Positions 52,604 through 61,627 of a stretch of 64,000 nt of DNA are shown here, piece after piece. This stretch comes from JBPCQA01 sp050998615 (GTDB taxonomy: Bacteria > Actinomycetota > Actinomycetes > Propionibacteriales > Nocardioidaceae). The notes below the pieces were generated by a model. The model ran no database searches. It had not been told where the DNA came from and was given only the letters and a program-made list of their open reading frames with translations. The DNA is taken from contig JBPCQA010000036.1 of the NCBI GenBank assembly GCA_050998615.1, forward strand, positions 1 to 64,000, read 5' to 3'. Both the position numbers and the translations under genes were made by a program. Within the stretch, counting starts at the first letter, position 1. The number at the start of each line of letters is the position of its first letter.

Positions 52604-53289
52604 AGCCGTCCCTTCCTGCTTCTAAGCGTCTGGGTGCAGCTCTAGCCGTGACGCTCTTCTCGATAACGGCGTGTGCGGGGGTCTCCTCCACCGCCTCAGC
52701 ACCCGCACGTTCGCCTAGTTCACACCCGCTCGCACTGCCTCCCCGATTCCCGTGTGTGTATCCGAACTCCTCTGCCATCGCCTCGCTGGCGAACGCAAGC
52801 GACTCCGTCATCGACGCCATGGTTGGGCCCGGCACCTTTTCGACCGGCCCATTCTCGACGCCTCCGGCGGGGAACTGGGACTTCCCGTTGAGCCGGGTGT
52901 CGATCCTTGCTTCCCGACCCGGGACGGTGGTGCCCACGGTCATCGGTGAGGACGGGGTTTCCACACACAAGATGCTCAGTCCGGGGGAATACATCCTGTT
53001 CTTGACACGCAGCTACAAGTCGTCCTTCTTCGCGACAAATGGGATGCTGGGAGCCTTCCCGGTTGACGCTGGTGAGGTTGTCCGGCGGCAGTGCGCGAAC
53101 TACCAAGATCCGTTTCATCCGCTAGCCGCCCGCGGGACGCCGCTGAACAGGCAGCGGTTCACCTCGTTCATCCCCCTTGTGCTGGCGCCTAAGCCGACGC
53201 TGCGAGAGAGGGAGAGGGAGAAGGCGAAGCTGCACAGATCCGCCACGCCTGGGCCGGGCCGGACCACGTCGCCGGCACGCCGGCACTAG
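52597..53289 (+). CDS. Putative lipoprotein coupled to the upstream secreted protein
   Basis: 230 residues from ATG 52597 with ACGGAGG upstream; it shares 7 nt with the previous gene. Lipobox LFSITAC (Cys26) after a basic, hydrophobic leader. A 100-residue domain (PCVYPNSSAIASLANASDSVIDAMV...FPLSRVSILAS...LSPGEYILFLTRS) is followed by a highly charged Arg/Lys-rich tail (REREREKAKLHRSATPGPGRTTSPARRH). The domain resembles an exported binding domain; function unknown. Transition from the low-GC gene to a more GC-rich one occurs within this pair. Confidence 0.65.
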   Translation: MVKPSLPASKRLGAALAVTLFSITACAGVSSTASAPARSPSSHPLALPPRFPCVYPNSSAIASLANASDSVIDAMVGPGTFSTGPFSTPPAGNWDFPLSRVSILASRPGTVVPTVIGEDGVSTHKMLSPGEYILFLTRSYKSSFFATNGMLGAFPVDAGEVVRRQCANYQDPFHPLAARGTPLNRQRFTSFIPLVLAPKPTLREREREKAKLHRSATPGPGRTTSPARRH

Positions 53290-53503
53290 GGATCTTCGTC
53301 CGCCGCGACGAGTCGATCTTGCGCGAACTGCTCGGCAGCCAGCCAAATGGAGTTGGGAACTGTCGGCGGCCGCAGATAATGTCGACGCCGTGCCTCTCCG
53401 CAGACAGTCCGCCACCCGACGAAGGGCGGCGCCGCCACTGCCGCAGCCAACCACGGGGCGATCCACGGCGGTGGCGGACCGGTCGTGGGATGGCCGGTCC
53501 GCG

Positions 53504-54418
53504 ATGGTCAGTGCTCAGGGGCTGCGCAAGACGTACGGCGACTTCGAGGCGGTCAAGGGCATTGATGTCGAGGTGCGCAAGGGAGAAGCCTTCGGCTTCC
53601 TTGGGCCCAACGGCGCCGGCAAGTCGTCGACGATGCGGATGATCGCAGCGGTCTCTCCGGTCACCTCGGGCTCGTTGTCGATTCTCGGGCTCGACCCGGC
53701 GACCAACGGTTCCGCGATCCGGGCCAGGCTCGGCGTCTGCCCGCAAGACGACACGCTCGACAACGAGCTGCAGGTGCATGAAAACCTGGTGGTGTACGGC
53801 CGCTACTTCGGTCTGAGCCGGGCTGAGGCGTCCTCGCGGGCCGACGAGCTGCTTGCGTTCGTTCAGCTCACCGAGCGAGCCAAGGCGCGGGTGGAAGACC
53901 TGTCGGGTGGGATGAAGCGACGGCTCACGATCGCCCGCTCGCTGATCAACCAGCCCGACCTGCTGCTGCTCGACGAGCCGACCACCGGGCTGGACCCGCA
54001 GGCGCGCCACCAGTTGTGGGACCGGCTTTTCCGGCTCAAACAGCAGGGTGTGACGCTGGTGCTCACCACTCATTACATGGATGAAGCCGAGCAGCTGTGT
54101 GACCGTCTGGTGGTGATGGACAAGGGGCTGATCGTCGCCGAAGGCTCACCGGCCGAGCTGATCGTGGAGCATTCCACGCGTGAGGTCACCGAGCTGCGCT
54201 TCGGCATCGGTGAGAACGAGGCGATGGCGCCCAAGGTGGAAGACCTCGCCGACCGGGTGGAGGCGCTGCCCGACCGGCTGCTGCTCTACACCAACGACGG
54301 CGAGGCGGCGGTCGCCGCCGTACACGAGCGCGGGCTTGCTCCGGTGTCGTCGCTGGTGCGGCGAGCCACCCTCGAAGACGTCTTCTTGCGCCTCACCGGC
54401 CGCACGCTGATCGACTAG
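53504..54418 (+). CDS. ABC-2 type exporter, ATP-binding subunit
   Basis: 304 residues from ATG 53504 (GTG 53471 possible). Walker A FLGPNGAGKSSTMRMI, Q-loop GVCPQDDTL, signature LSGGMKRRLTIARSL, Walker B LLLLDEPTTGLDP and H-loop TTHYMDEAE. A C-terminal EcsA-like extension (about 90 residues, LRFGIGENEAMAPKVEDLADRVEAL) is typical of NodI/DrrA-like exporters. It lies ahead of two permease genes, so the transporter is ATPase + permease A + permease B. Confidence 0.93.
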   Translation: MVSAQGLRKTYGDFEAVKGIDVEVRKGEAFGFLGPNGAGKSSTMRMIAAVSPVTSGSLSILGLDPATNGSAIRARLGVCPQDDTLDNELQVHENLVVYGRYFGLSRAEASSRADELLAFVQLTERAKARVEDLSGGMKRRLTIARSLINQPDLLLLDEPTTGLDPQARHQLWDRLFRLKQQGVTLVLTTHYMDEAEQLCDRLVVMDKGLIVAEGSPAELIVEHSTREVTELRFGIGENEAMAPKVEDLADRVEALPDRLLLYTNDGEAAVAAVHERGLAPVSSLVRRATLEDVFLRLTGRTLID

Positions 54419-54434
54419 CCGAAGCGACCTGGCG

Positions 54435-55223
54435 ATGTCTGCACTGATTGGGCTCACCCCACGGTTGACCGACTACTGGGTCACCGTCTTTCGACGCACC
54501 TGGCGCGGCTCGGTGATCACCAGCTTCTTGATGCCGTTCTTGTACCTCACCGCGATGGGGGTCGGCCTCGGCAGTTTCGTGGACAGCAATTCCGGCATGC
54601 GGGCGCTCGGTGGGGTCACCTATCTCGCGTTCATCGCTCCCGGGCTGCTGGCCACCACGGCCATGCAGACCGCGGTAGGTGAGTCGACCTACCCGGTGAT
54701 GAGCGGCTTCAAGTGGCAGCGGGTCTACTTCTCGATGGCCGCCACGCCGCTGGGGGTGGCCGACATTGTCGCTGCGCAGCTCGGCTTCATCGCGTTTCGC
54801 ATCTTCATCACCTGCGCCGTCTTCCTCGGCGTGATCGGCGGCTTCAGGGCTTTGCACAGCTGGTGGGGAGCGCTGCTGGCTCTAGTGGTGGTCATGGTGA
54901 TCGGTCTCGCCCACGCCGCGCCGATCGTGGGGCTCAGCGCCCGGATGAAGAGCGAGAGCGGGTTTTCGCTGATCTTCCGGCTGGGGCTGATGCCGATGTT
55001 CTTGTTCAGCGGTGCGTTCTTCCCGATCTCCCAGCTGCCGGCTCCGGTGGCCTGGCTGGCCTATCTCACTCCGATCTGGCACGGCGTCGACCTCACCCGG
55101 ATGCTCACGCTCGGCGCGGTCGACTGGTGGGCAGCGCTCGGCCACTTCGCCTACCTGCTGGCCTGGCTGGTCGCCGGCTGGATCTTCGCAGTGTCCGGCT
55201 TCAAACGAAGGCTCGCCCAATGA
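54435..55223 (+). CDS. ABC-2 type exporter permease A
   Basis: 262 residues from ATG 54435. Six hydrophobic helices in the ABC-2 pattern: TSFLMPFLYLTAMGVGLGSF, AFIAPGLLATTAMQTAVGEST, FRIFITCAVFLGVIGGF, LLALVVVMVIGLAHA, FRLGLMPMFLFSGAFFPISQLP, YLLAWLVAGWIFAVSGF. Nod/Drr-type permease; substrate unknown. Confidence 0.88.
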   Translation: MSALIGLTPRLTDYWVTVFRRTWRGSVITSFLMPFLYLTAMGVGLGSFVDSNSGMRALGGVTYLAFIAPGLLATTAMQTAVGESTYPVMSGFKWQRVYFSMAATPLGVADIVAAQLGFIAFRIFITCAVFLGVIGGFRALHSWWGALLALVVVMVIGLAHAAPIVGLSARMKSESGFSLIFRLGLMPMFLFSGAFFPISQLPAPVAWLAYLTPIWHGVDLTRMLTLGAVDWWAALGHFAYLLAWLVAGWIFAVSGFKRRLAQ

Positions 55224-55233
55224 CCGTGGCACG

Positions 55234-55287
55234 ATGATGAGCCGCCCCATGATGAGCCGCCCCATGATGAGCCGCCCCATGATGAGC
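55234..55287 (+). repeat. 15-bp tandem repeat, 3.6 copies, in start region of permease B
   Basis: Unit ATGATGAGCCGCCCC at 55234, 55249 and 55264, followed by ATGATGAGC at 55279. All perfect. Unit is five codons, so copy-number change leaves the gene in frame. Confidence 0.95.
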
Positions 55288-56094
55288 ACCGCGGTCTCGC
55301 GCACTCTCGGCCCGCGGGTGCTGCCGTTGTTCGGCGCGCATCAGTGGCGGGTGGTCGAGCGCAATTTCCTTGTCTACCGCCGTGGTTGGCTGGTGTTTGT
55401 GACCGGCATGCTCGAGCCGATGCTTTACCTGCTGTCGATCGGCATCGGCGTTGGCGCGTTGGTCGGCGATTTCAACCTCGGCAACGGCGTCAGGGTCGGG
55501 TACGTCGCGTTCGTTGCTCCGGCGATGCTCGCCGCCTCGGCGATGAACGGGGCGCTGTTCGACTCGACGTACAACATCTTCTTCCGGATGAAATACGCCA
55601 AGCTGTACGACGCGATGCTCGCCACCCCGCTGCGGCCCGGGGATGTGGCGCGTGGCGAGATCACCTGGGCATTGCTGCGCGGGGCGTGTTATTCGGCCGT
55701 GTTCATCGTGGTGATGTTGGCGCTGGGCCTGGTCCGTTCATGGTGGATGCTGCTTGCGCTGCCTACCACTCTGCTCATCGGGTTCGCGTTTGCCGGGGCC
55801 GGGATGGCGCTGACCACCTGGATGCGCAGTTGGCAGGACTTCGAGTTCGTGCAACTGGCGATCATGCCGATGTTCCTCTTCTCGGCGACGTTCTATCCGA
55901 TCTCGACCTACCCTGACGCGGTCGGCTGGGTGGTGCGCTGCACGCCGCTCTACCAAGGCGTCGCGCTGGTGCGCGACATGTCGCTTGGCACAATCGGCTG
56001 GAATGCTTTGCCGCACGTCGCCTACCTCCTGCTGATGGGTGGCGTCGGGTTGACGGTCGCGTCGGGCCGGATCGGCAAACTGCTGCTCAGGTAG
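55234..56094 (+). CDS. ABC-2 type exporter permease B with in-frame N-terminal repeat
   Basis: 286 residues counting from ATG 55234. The first 17 codons are three copies of MMSRP plus MMS; any of eight ATG codons could be used. The remainder is a second ABC-2 permease (ERNFLVYRRGWLVFVTGMLEPMLYLLSIGIGVGALVGDF, YVAFVAPAMLAASAMNGALFDSTYN, FIVVMLALGLVRSWW, AIMPMFLFSATFYPISTYP). Pairs with permease A. Confidence 0.86.
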   Translation: MMSRPMMSRPMMSRPMMSTAVSRTLGPRVLPLFGAHQWRVVERNFLVYRRGWLVFVTGMLEPMLYLLSIGIGVGALVGDFNLGNGVRVGYVAFVAPAMLAASAMNGALFDSTYNIFFRMKYAKLYDAMLATPLRPGDVARGEITWALLRGACYSAVFIVVMLALGLVRSWWMLLALPTTLLIGFAFAGAGMALTTWMRSWQDFEFVQLAIMPMFLFSATFYPISTYPDAVGWVVRCTPLYQGVALVRDMSLGTIGWNALPHVAYLLLMGGVGLTVASGRIGKLLLR

Positions 56095-56106
56095 CGCACG
56101 ATGGAC

Positions 56107-56148
56107 CAGGCGCGAGCGTCAGCGAGCGTCTCGAAACACCGGGGGGCG
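56107..56148. repeat. Dispersed intergenic palindrome, degenerate copy
   Basis: gcgagcgtcagcgagcgtctcgaaacacc between permease B and divIVA; left arm of the family only, with variations. Confidence 0.5.
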
Positions 56149-56294
56149 TCGAGCTGTGACACGTGGTTCGTCTGGGCGAAGCCCCGACCCCAACGGCTGC
56201 TGCTTCCGCTTGGGCCTCCGTCGACCGGGCATAGTACCGTGGCCGTGCACTTGTTGTCCCTTTCCGACGTTGCTGAACTGCTGAGGTGAAGCCC

Positions 56295-57140
56295 ATGGCC
56301 TTGACGCCTGAGGACGTACACAAGAAGACGTTTACGCCAGTCCGCCTGCGCGAGGGCTACGACATGGGGGAGGTTGACCAGTTCCTCGACGACGTCGAGT
56401 CGGAGTTGATCCGGCTTCGAGACGAAAGAGACGAGCTTCGAGGCAAGGCTTCTCCAACGTCTTCCACCCCCGGATCGCCTAGCGCCACAAGCGCGGCCAA
56501 ACAGGCGGATTCCGGTTCGGATGCAGCCGGCCCGAAGGAGGCCGCCGAGCTCGCCCGGCTTCAACGTGAGAACGCCGAGCTGAAGAGCAAGACCGACGAG
56601 TTGAGCAGGCAGCTCGAGTCGGCGAGGTCTTCGGCCGCGGGGCCGACCAACGCAGCTGCGGCGCTGGCTGGGCAGCCTGCCGTGAGGACTGTTGGTGAGG
56701 CTTCGAGTGCGGCGGCGCGGCTGCTGGAAATCGCCACCAACAACGCCGATCAGCTGGTCGCCGAAGCCAAGGACGACGCCGACAAGATCCTCGGCGGGGC
56801 CCGCACGAAGACGGAGCGATTGGAGTCCGAGGCGAAGGCCAAGCTCGAGCAGTTGGAGTCCGATGCGCGCACGCGGGCAGAGAAGCTCGATTCGGAGACC
56901 ACCGAGCGCCGTCAGCAGTTGTTCGGCCAGCTCGACAGCGACAAAGACAATCTCAGCAAGGAGCTCGACGAGCTGCGCGCGTTCGAGCGTGAGTATCGCA
57001 CTCGGCTGAAGGCCTACTTCGAGGGACAGCTTCGGACCCTGGCTGGCGAAAGTGACAATGGTGTCCCACTGACCCCCGCGGCAGACGGCGAGACGCCGCG
57101 GCGGCTACGTGAGCTGCTCGGCGAAGATACCGCCTCCTAG
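56295..57140 (+). CDS. divIVA: DivIVA-domain protein (Wag31-like)
   Basis: 281 residues from ATG 56295, GAGGTGAAG site. N-terminal DivIVA membrane-targeting domain MALTPEDVHKKTFTPVRLREGYDMGEVDQFLDDVESELIRL (residues 1-41), a Ser/Thr/Gly linker, then a long coiled coil (about 80-240: ELARLQRENAELKSKTDELSRQ; ATNNADQLVAEAKDDADKI). Polar growth and septation organiser in actinobacteria. The stop codon lies inside a 20-bp tandem repeat. Confidence 0.93.
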   Translation: MALTPEDVHKKTFTPVRLREGYDMGEVDQFLDDVESELIRLRDERDELRGKASPTSSTPGSPSATSAAKQADSGSDAAGPKEAAELARLQRENAELKSKTDELSRQLESARSSAAGPTNAAAALAGQPAVRTVGEASSAAARLLEIATNNADQLVAEAKDDADKILGGARTKTERLESEAKAKLEQLESDARTRAEKLDSETTERRQQLFGQLDSDKDNLSKELDELRAFEREYRTRLKAYFEGQLRTLAGESDNGVPLTPAADGETPRRLRELLGEDTAS

Positions 57141-57179
57141 CGAAGATGCCGCCTCCTAGGCGAAGATGCCGCCTCCTAG
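57121..57179. repeat. 20-bp tandem repeat spanning the divIVA stop
   Basis: GCGAAGATGCCGCCTCCTAG occurs exactly twice (57140-57159, 57160-57179) and once imperfectly as 19 bp (57121-57139) over the last codons of divIVA. The three copies share the TAG that ends the gene. Confidence 0.9.
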
Positions 57180-57190
57180 AGGCTGCCCCG

Positions 57191-60100
57191 TCAGGCTTTC
57201 TCCAGCTTGAACGACAGGTCCAGGTCGGCGTCGTATGACCAGTCGGCGTCGGTCTGGTCGGCCTCGGTCAGCGAAACCGCGAGCACCTCTCGGGCGACCA
57301 GCTCGGCGTGTTCACGCAGCGCATCGGCAGTCCGGCCACGAGACGACCAGGTCAAGTTGATGCGGTCCGACACCTCCAGGCCGCTCGCCTTGCGCTCCTC
57401 CTGCATGAGCCGGATCACCTCGCGGGCCACGCCAGCCCGCACGAGCTCGGGAGTTAGCTTCAGGTCCAACGCGATCGTTTCGCCGTGCTCATTGACCACT
57501 GACCAACCGGCACGCGGACGCTCGGAGGTGATCACCTCATCGGCAGTCAGCTCGACCGGACCGGCGCAGTCGACGGTCGTGGTGCCGGTCGACACCAGCT
57601 CAGCAGCGAGTCGAGCCGGGTCGGCGGTGGCAATCGCTGCCGCGATGTCGGGAGTCCGCGGCCCGAATCGCTTGCCTAGAGTGCGGAAGTTGCCTTTCGC
57701 GGTGTGATCCACCAGGTCGCCTGCTGACGCGAAGGACTCGACGCGCTCGATATTGAGCTCGCTGGCGATCTCCGCCTTGAGCTCATCAGTCAATTGCGCC
57801 AGCGCCGTTGACGAGACCAACACACGGCTCAGCGGTTGACGCGTCTTGATCTTCGCCTCCGCCCGCGCCGAGCGCCCTAGCTCCACGAGCCGGCGGACCA
57901 GGCTCATCCCGGAATCCAGCCAAACGTCGATCTGTGCTTGGTCGTACGACGGCCAGCCGGCCAGATGGACCGAGGCGGGCGCCGCCGAGTCGACCGCACA
58001 GACGAGGTCTTGCCACACGCGCTCGGTGATGAACGGCGTCATGGGCGCCATCAGCCGGGTAAGCACGTCGAGCGTCTCGTGGAGGGTGGCCAGCCCCGCC
58101 TGCTCACCGTCCCAGAAGCGCCGCCGGGATCGGCGTACGTACCAGTTCGACATGTCGTCGATGAAGTCAGCGAGCAACTGGCCGGCGCGCTGCGTGTCGA
58201 AGACCTCGAAGGCAGCAGTCACGTCGCGGACCAGGGCGTGTCGCCGCGAGATCAGCCACCGGTCGAGAGCTGGTCGAGCGGCGGCGGGTGCCACGTCGCA
58301 CCCGGGCGTCCAGCCGTTGACGCGCGCATACAACGCGTGGAACGCGACGGTGTTCCAGTAGGTCAACAACACCTTGCGCACGGTCTCTTGGATCAGGGCA
58401 TGCCCCACCCGCCGGGCTGCCCACGGCGAGCCACCGGCGAGCATGAACCACCGAACCGCGTCGGCACCGTGCTCCTCCATCAGCGGCATTGGCTCGAGGA
58501 TGTTGCCCAGGTGCTTGGACATCTTGCGGCCATCCTCCGCCAGCAGCAACCCGAGGCAGACGACGTTCTGGTACGCCGATCTGTCGAACACCAAGGTCCC
58601 GATGGCCATCAACGTGTAGAACCACCCCCGCGTCTGGTCGATCGCCTCGCAGATGAACTGAGCGGGATAGGCCCGCTCGAACGCCAGTTTCGACCCGTCC
58701 AGGTGTGGGAAACCCCACTGGGCGAACGGCATCGATCCCGAGTCGTACCAGGCGTCGATCACCTCCGGCACCCGGCGGGACTCCGCGCCACACCGGGTCG
58801 GCCGTTCGCCACCGGACAAGTGACCGCAGCGGATAACCACGTCGTCGACGTACGGGCGGTGCGGATCGAGCTCGCTAAGGTCCTGCCCCGCCAAGGCACC
58901 GAGCTCGCGCAGGGACCCGACGCAGGTCAGGTGGTTGTCGGGGCAGCGCCAGATCGGCAGCGGGGTGCCCCAGTACCGGGTCCGCGACAGCGACCAGTCG
59001 ACATTGTGGTTGAGCCAGTCGCCATAACGGCCCCACTTGATGGTGTCGGGATACCAGTTGGTCGCCTGGTTCTCGCGCAGCAGGGCGTCCTTGACGGCGG
59101 TCGTCCGGATGTACCAGGCCGGCAACGCGTAGTACATCAAGGGGGTATGGCAGCGCCAACAATGCGGGTAGGAGTGTTCGTAGCGGACGTGCCGGAACAG
59201 CAGCCCGCGCGCGTCGAGCTCGCGGACTAGATCGGTGTCGGCGTGCTTGAAGAACTGGCCGCCTACCAGTCGCACGTCGGCGGCGAAGTGACCGTTCCGC
59301 TGCACCGGGTTGACGATCGGCAGCCCGTAGGTCTTCGCGACCGCCATGTCGTCGGCGCCGAACGCGGGGGACTGGTGGACGAGACCAGAGCCGTCTTCGG
59401 TGGTGACATAGTCAGCGAGTACGACGTAGTGAGCGTCCGCGAAGCTTTGCCCATCGGTCTTCACCGGGAAGGTGACGAGGTCGAGGGGCGGTTGGTAACT
59501 CCAACGCTCCATCTCGGCCCCCCGCATCGTTGCCTCGACCGCCCATCCGTCGCCGAGCGCGGATTCGAGCAGCGGCTCGGCTACGATGAGCTTCTCGCTG
59601 CCGTTGCTTGCGACGACGTACTCGACATCGGGATGGACGGCGACTGCGGTGTTGGACACCAACGTCCACGGTGTCGTAGTCCAGACGAGCATCGCGGCCC
59701 GGCCGGCGAGCGGCCCAGAGGTCAGCGGAAAACGCACATACACCGAGGGGTCGACGACCGTCTCGTACCCACCGGTTTGCCCGAGCTCGTGGTCGGACAA
59801 TGCGGTTTCGCATCGGGGGCAGTACGGCGAGATGCGCTGGGCCTCGTACAGCAACCCGGACTCGTAGATCTGCTTCAGCGACCACCAGACGCTTTGGATG
59901 TAGGACGAGTCCATCGTGCGGTAGGCGGCCGAGGTGTCAAGCCAGTAACCCATCCGCTCGGTGACCTCTTCGAACTCGCCGGTGGAGCGTTGGACCGACT
60001 CCAGGCACTGTGCGTTGAACCGGGCGATGCCGTAGGCCTCGATTGCTCGTTTGCCGGAGATGCCGAGCTCCTTCTCGACGCCCACTTCGACGTGCAGCCC

Positions 60101-60373
60101 TTGGCAATCCCAGCCGGCCTTGCGGTCGACTCTGAAGCCTTGCATCGTCTTGAAGCGGAGAACGACGTCCTTGAAGGCGCGGGCTTCCACATGGTGGGCG
60201 CCCGGAGTGCCGTTGGCCGTGGGGGGACCTTCGTAGAAGGTCCAGCGCGGCCCGTCGGCGGTGTGCTTCAGCGTCTGCTCAAAGGTGCCGTTGGCACGCC
60301 ACAACGCCAGGATCTGATGCTCGAGCTGCGGCAGGTCGACATGCGGTGGAACTACTGGGTAGTGGCTGGTCAT
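57191..60373 (-). CDS. ileS: Isoleucyl-tRNA synthetase
   Basis: 1060 residues from ATG 60373. Class I signature HIGH variant TANGTPGAHH near residue 47-56, the zinc-dependent CPRCETALS ... HCWRCHTPLM, WYDSGSMPF tRNA/CP1-side motifs, KMSKH at GRKMSKHLGN, and a C-terminal zinc-like/DUF5915-type domain. The GAHH in place of PHIGH and the CP1 editing region are those of the eukaryal-like IleRS type common in actinobacteria, some of which resist mupirocin. Preceded by a T-box leader. Confidence 0.94.
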   Translation of the reverse strand: MTSHYPVVPPHVDLPQLEHQILALWRANGTFEQTLKHTADGPRWTFYEGPPTANGTPGAHHVEARAFKDVVLRFKTMQGFRVDRKAGWDCQGLHVEVGVEKELGISGKRAIEAYGIARFNAQCLESVQRSTGEFEEVTERMGYWLDTSAAYRTMDSSYIQSVWWSLKQIYESGLLYEAQRISPYCPRCETALSDHELGQTGGYETVVDPSVYVRFPLTSGPLAGRAAMLVWTTTPWTLVSNTAVAVHPDVEYVVASNGSEKLIVAEPLLESALGDGWAVEATMRGAEMERWSYQPPLDLVTFPVKTDGQSFADAHYVVLADYVTTEDGSGLVHQSPAFGADDMAVAKTYGLPIVNPVQRNGHFAADVRLVGGQFFKHADTDLVRELDARGLLFRHVRYEHSYPHCWRCHTPLMYYALPAWYIRTTAVKDALLRENQATNWYPDTIKWGRYGDWLNHNVDWSLSRTRYWGTPLPIWRCPDNHLTCVGSLRELGALAGQDLSELDPHRPYVDDVVIRCGHLSGGERPTRCGAESRRVPEVIDAWYDSGSMPFAQWGFPHLDGSKLAFERAYPAQFICEAIDQTRGWFYTLMAIGTLVFDRSAYQNVVCLGLLLAEDGRKMSKHLGNILEPMPLMEEHGADAVRWFMLAGGSPWAARRVGHALIQETVRKVLLTYWNTVAFHALYARVNGWTPGCDVAPAAARPALDRWLISRRHALVRDVTAAFEVFDTQRAGQLLADFIDDMSNWYVRRSRRRFWDGEQAGLATLHETLDVLTRLMAPMTPFITERVWQDLVCAVDSAAPASVHLAGWPSYDQAQIDVWLDSGMSLVRRLVELGRSARAEAKIKTRQPLSRVLVSSTALAQLTDELKAEIASELNIERVESFASAGDLVDHTAKGNFRTLGKRFGPRTPDIAAAIATADPARLAAELVSTGTTTVDCAGPVELTADEVITSERPRAGWSVVNEHGETIALDLKLTPELVRAGVAREVIRLMQEERKASGLEVSDRINLTWSSRGRTADALREHAELVAREVLAVSLTEADQTDADWSYDADLDLSFKLEKA

Positions 60374-60625
60374 CGCGTGGCGCTTTCTGCTCTGGTCCGT
60401 TCCGACCCCGGTGCGGGTGTCGCGCCGGGTGCGAAGGGACGAAACCAGCAGCTGGGCTGGGCTCCGCGGTACCACCCTCCTTGACCGGCCCTGGTGCCAG
60501 GCTGAGCCGACCCTCTCTGTTGCCCGTCACGGCTGGTTCTAATGAGCCACCCGCCGGTGGCCGTTCTTCCAGCAGCTCCGAGGTGATGGCCTCATCTGTG
60601 CCGTGTGACGTGTCCGCAAGTGTAG
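60374..60625 (-). promoter_or_regulatory. T-box riboswitch (translational, tRNA-Ile) leader of ileS
   Basis: On the minus strand the T-box core AGGGTGGTACCGCGG lies at 60478-60464 and is followed by a CCCAGC stem. An upstream hairpin contains ATC (complement of 60585-60587) in CCATCACCTC, the expected Ile specifier in a short Stem I as known for actinobacterial ileS. AG-rich and GAAGAAC linker elements lie between. There is no T-rich terminator before the gene, so control is probably at ribosome-binding site access. Fills the 360-nt space between ileS and the TraR/DksA gene. Confidence 0.85.
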
Positions 60626-60733
60626 GCGATCTCGGCGACACTTTGGCGTGGCAGATTGAAGCCCGCGAGTTTACGCCCTATCCTCACGGCACTGTGTTCG
60701 TGGCGAACACCCGTCCAGAAGGGTTCGAGAGAG

Positions 60734-61627
60734 ATGGCTGCCAAGCAGACGTCGGCCATCAAGGCCGTCAAGAACGCCGTGGCCAAGGCCGCAGGGCGTA
60801 GCACCTCGGCGACGGCGCCGACCCGAAAGTCCTCGACTCAGACCGCGCCAAAGGCCAACGCGACCGGCACCAAGAAGACGACAGCCAAACCAGCAGCGAC
60901 AAAGCGAGGCGCCGGACCGGTAGCCACGTCGAAGCAGAGCAGCCCGAGTGCCGGATCCGCCAAGAAGGGTGCCGACAAGCGCACCGCCAAGAAGAGCGCG
61001 GTCAACAACAGCAAGAGTGTGGCCAAGAAAGGTGCCGCCAAGAAGCCGCCAACAGCCAAGCAGCCCAGCCGCGCGAAGCCCGCGAAGAAGGCTGCCGCCG
61101 ACAAGATGGCATCACCGGACACCAACACGGTCGCGACCAAGGCGGCCGGTAAGACAACACGTCAGGCAACTGGCAAGCGTTCGACCTCGTCGGCAGGTGC
61201 GCCTGCCAAGAGGGCCGCCCGCAAAGTGTCCACGAACAAGCTCGTAAAGCGCGCGGGAGAGCGGCCTTGGACGGCCCGGGAGATCGCCGCGGTGCGTGCT
61301 ACGTTGGCGACCGACGCGCTGAGGTTGCGGGAGGAGATCACTGCCGCCGAGGTCGAGATCGGTCATCTGTTGCGCGAAGGTGGCGAAGGCGCCGGCAATG
61401 ACCAGGCAGATGTCGGGTCCAACACGTTCGAGCGGGACCACGAGATGACAATGGCCAAGAATGCTCGCGACAACCTCGTGCTCGTCGAATCTGCCGTAGC
61501 CCGCATCGACGACGGCAGCTACGGCGTCTGCGAGTCATGCGGCAAAGCCGTTGGCAAGCTGCGGCTGCAGGCATTCCCGCGTGCGACACTGTGTATGGAA
61601 TGCAAACAACGCCAGGAACGTCGCTGA
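60734..61627 (+). CDS. TraR/DksA-family zinc finger protein with histone H1-like N-terminus
   Basis: 297 residues from ATG 60734 (GAGAGA site). Residues 1-190 are low-complexity and strongly basic (KK, AAKK, TAKK, PAKKAA), resembling the C-terminal tail of histone H1/HupB. The C-terminal 110 residues form the DksA-like domain: TAREIAAVRATLATDALRLREEITAAEVEIGHLL and a zinc finger CESCGKAVGKLRLQAFPRATLCMECKQRQ. Next to lspA as in many actinobacteria. May bind DNA or RNA polymerase; the acidic DxxDxA tip of true DksA is not obvious. Confidence 0.82.
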   Translation: MAAKQTSAIKAVKNAVAKAAGRSTSATAPTRKSSTQTAPKANATGTKKTTAKPAATKRGAGPVATSKQSSPSAGSAKKGADKRTAKKSAVNNSKSVAKKGAAKKPPTAKQPSRAKPAKKAAADKMASPDTNTVATKAAGKTTRQATGKRSTSSAGAPAKRAARKVSTNKLVKRAGERPWTAREIAAVRATLATDALRLREEITAAEVEIGHLLREGGEGAGNDQADVGSNTFERDHEMTMAKNARDNLVLVESAVARIDDGSYGVCESCGKAVGKLRLQAFPRATLCMECKQRQERR

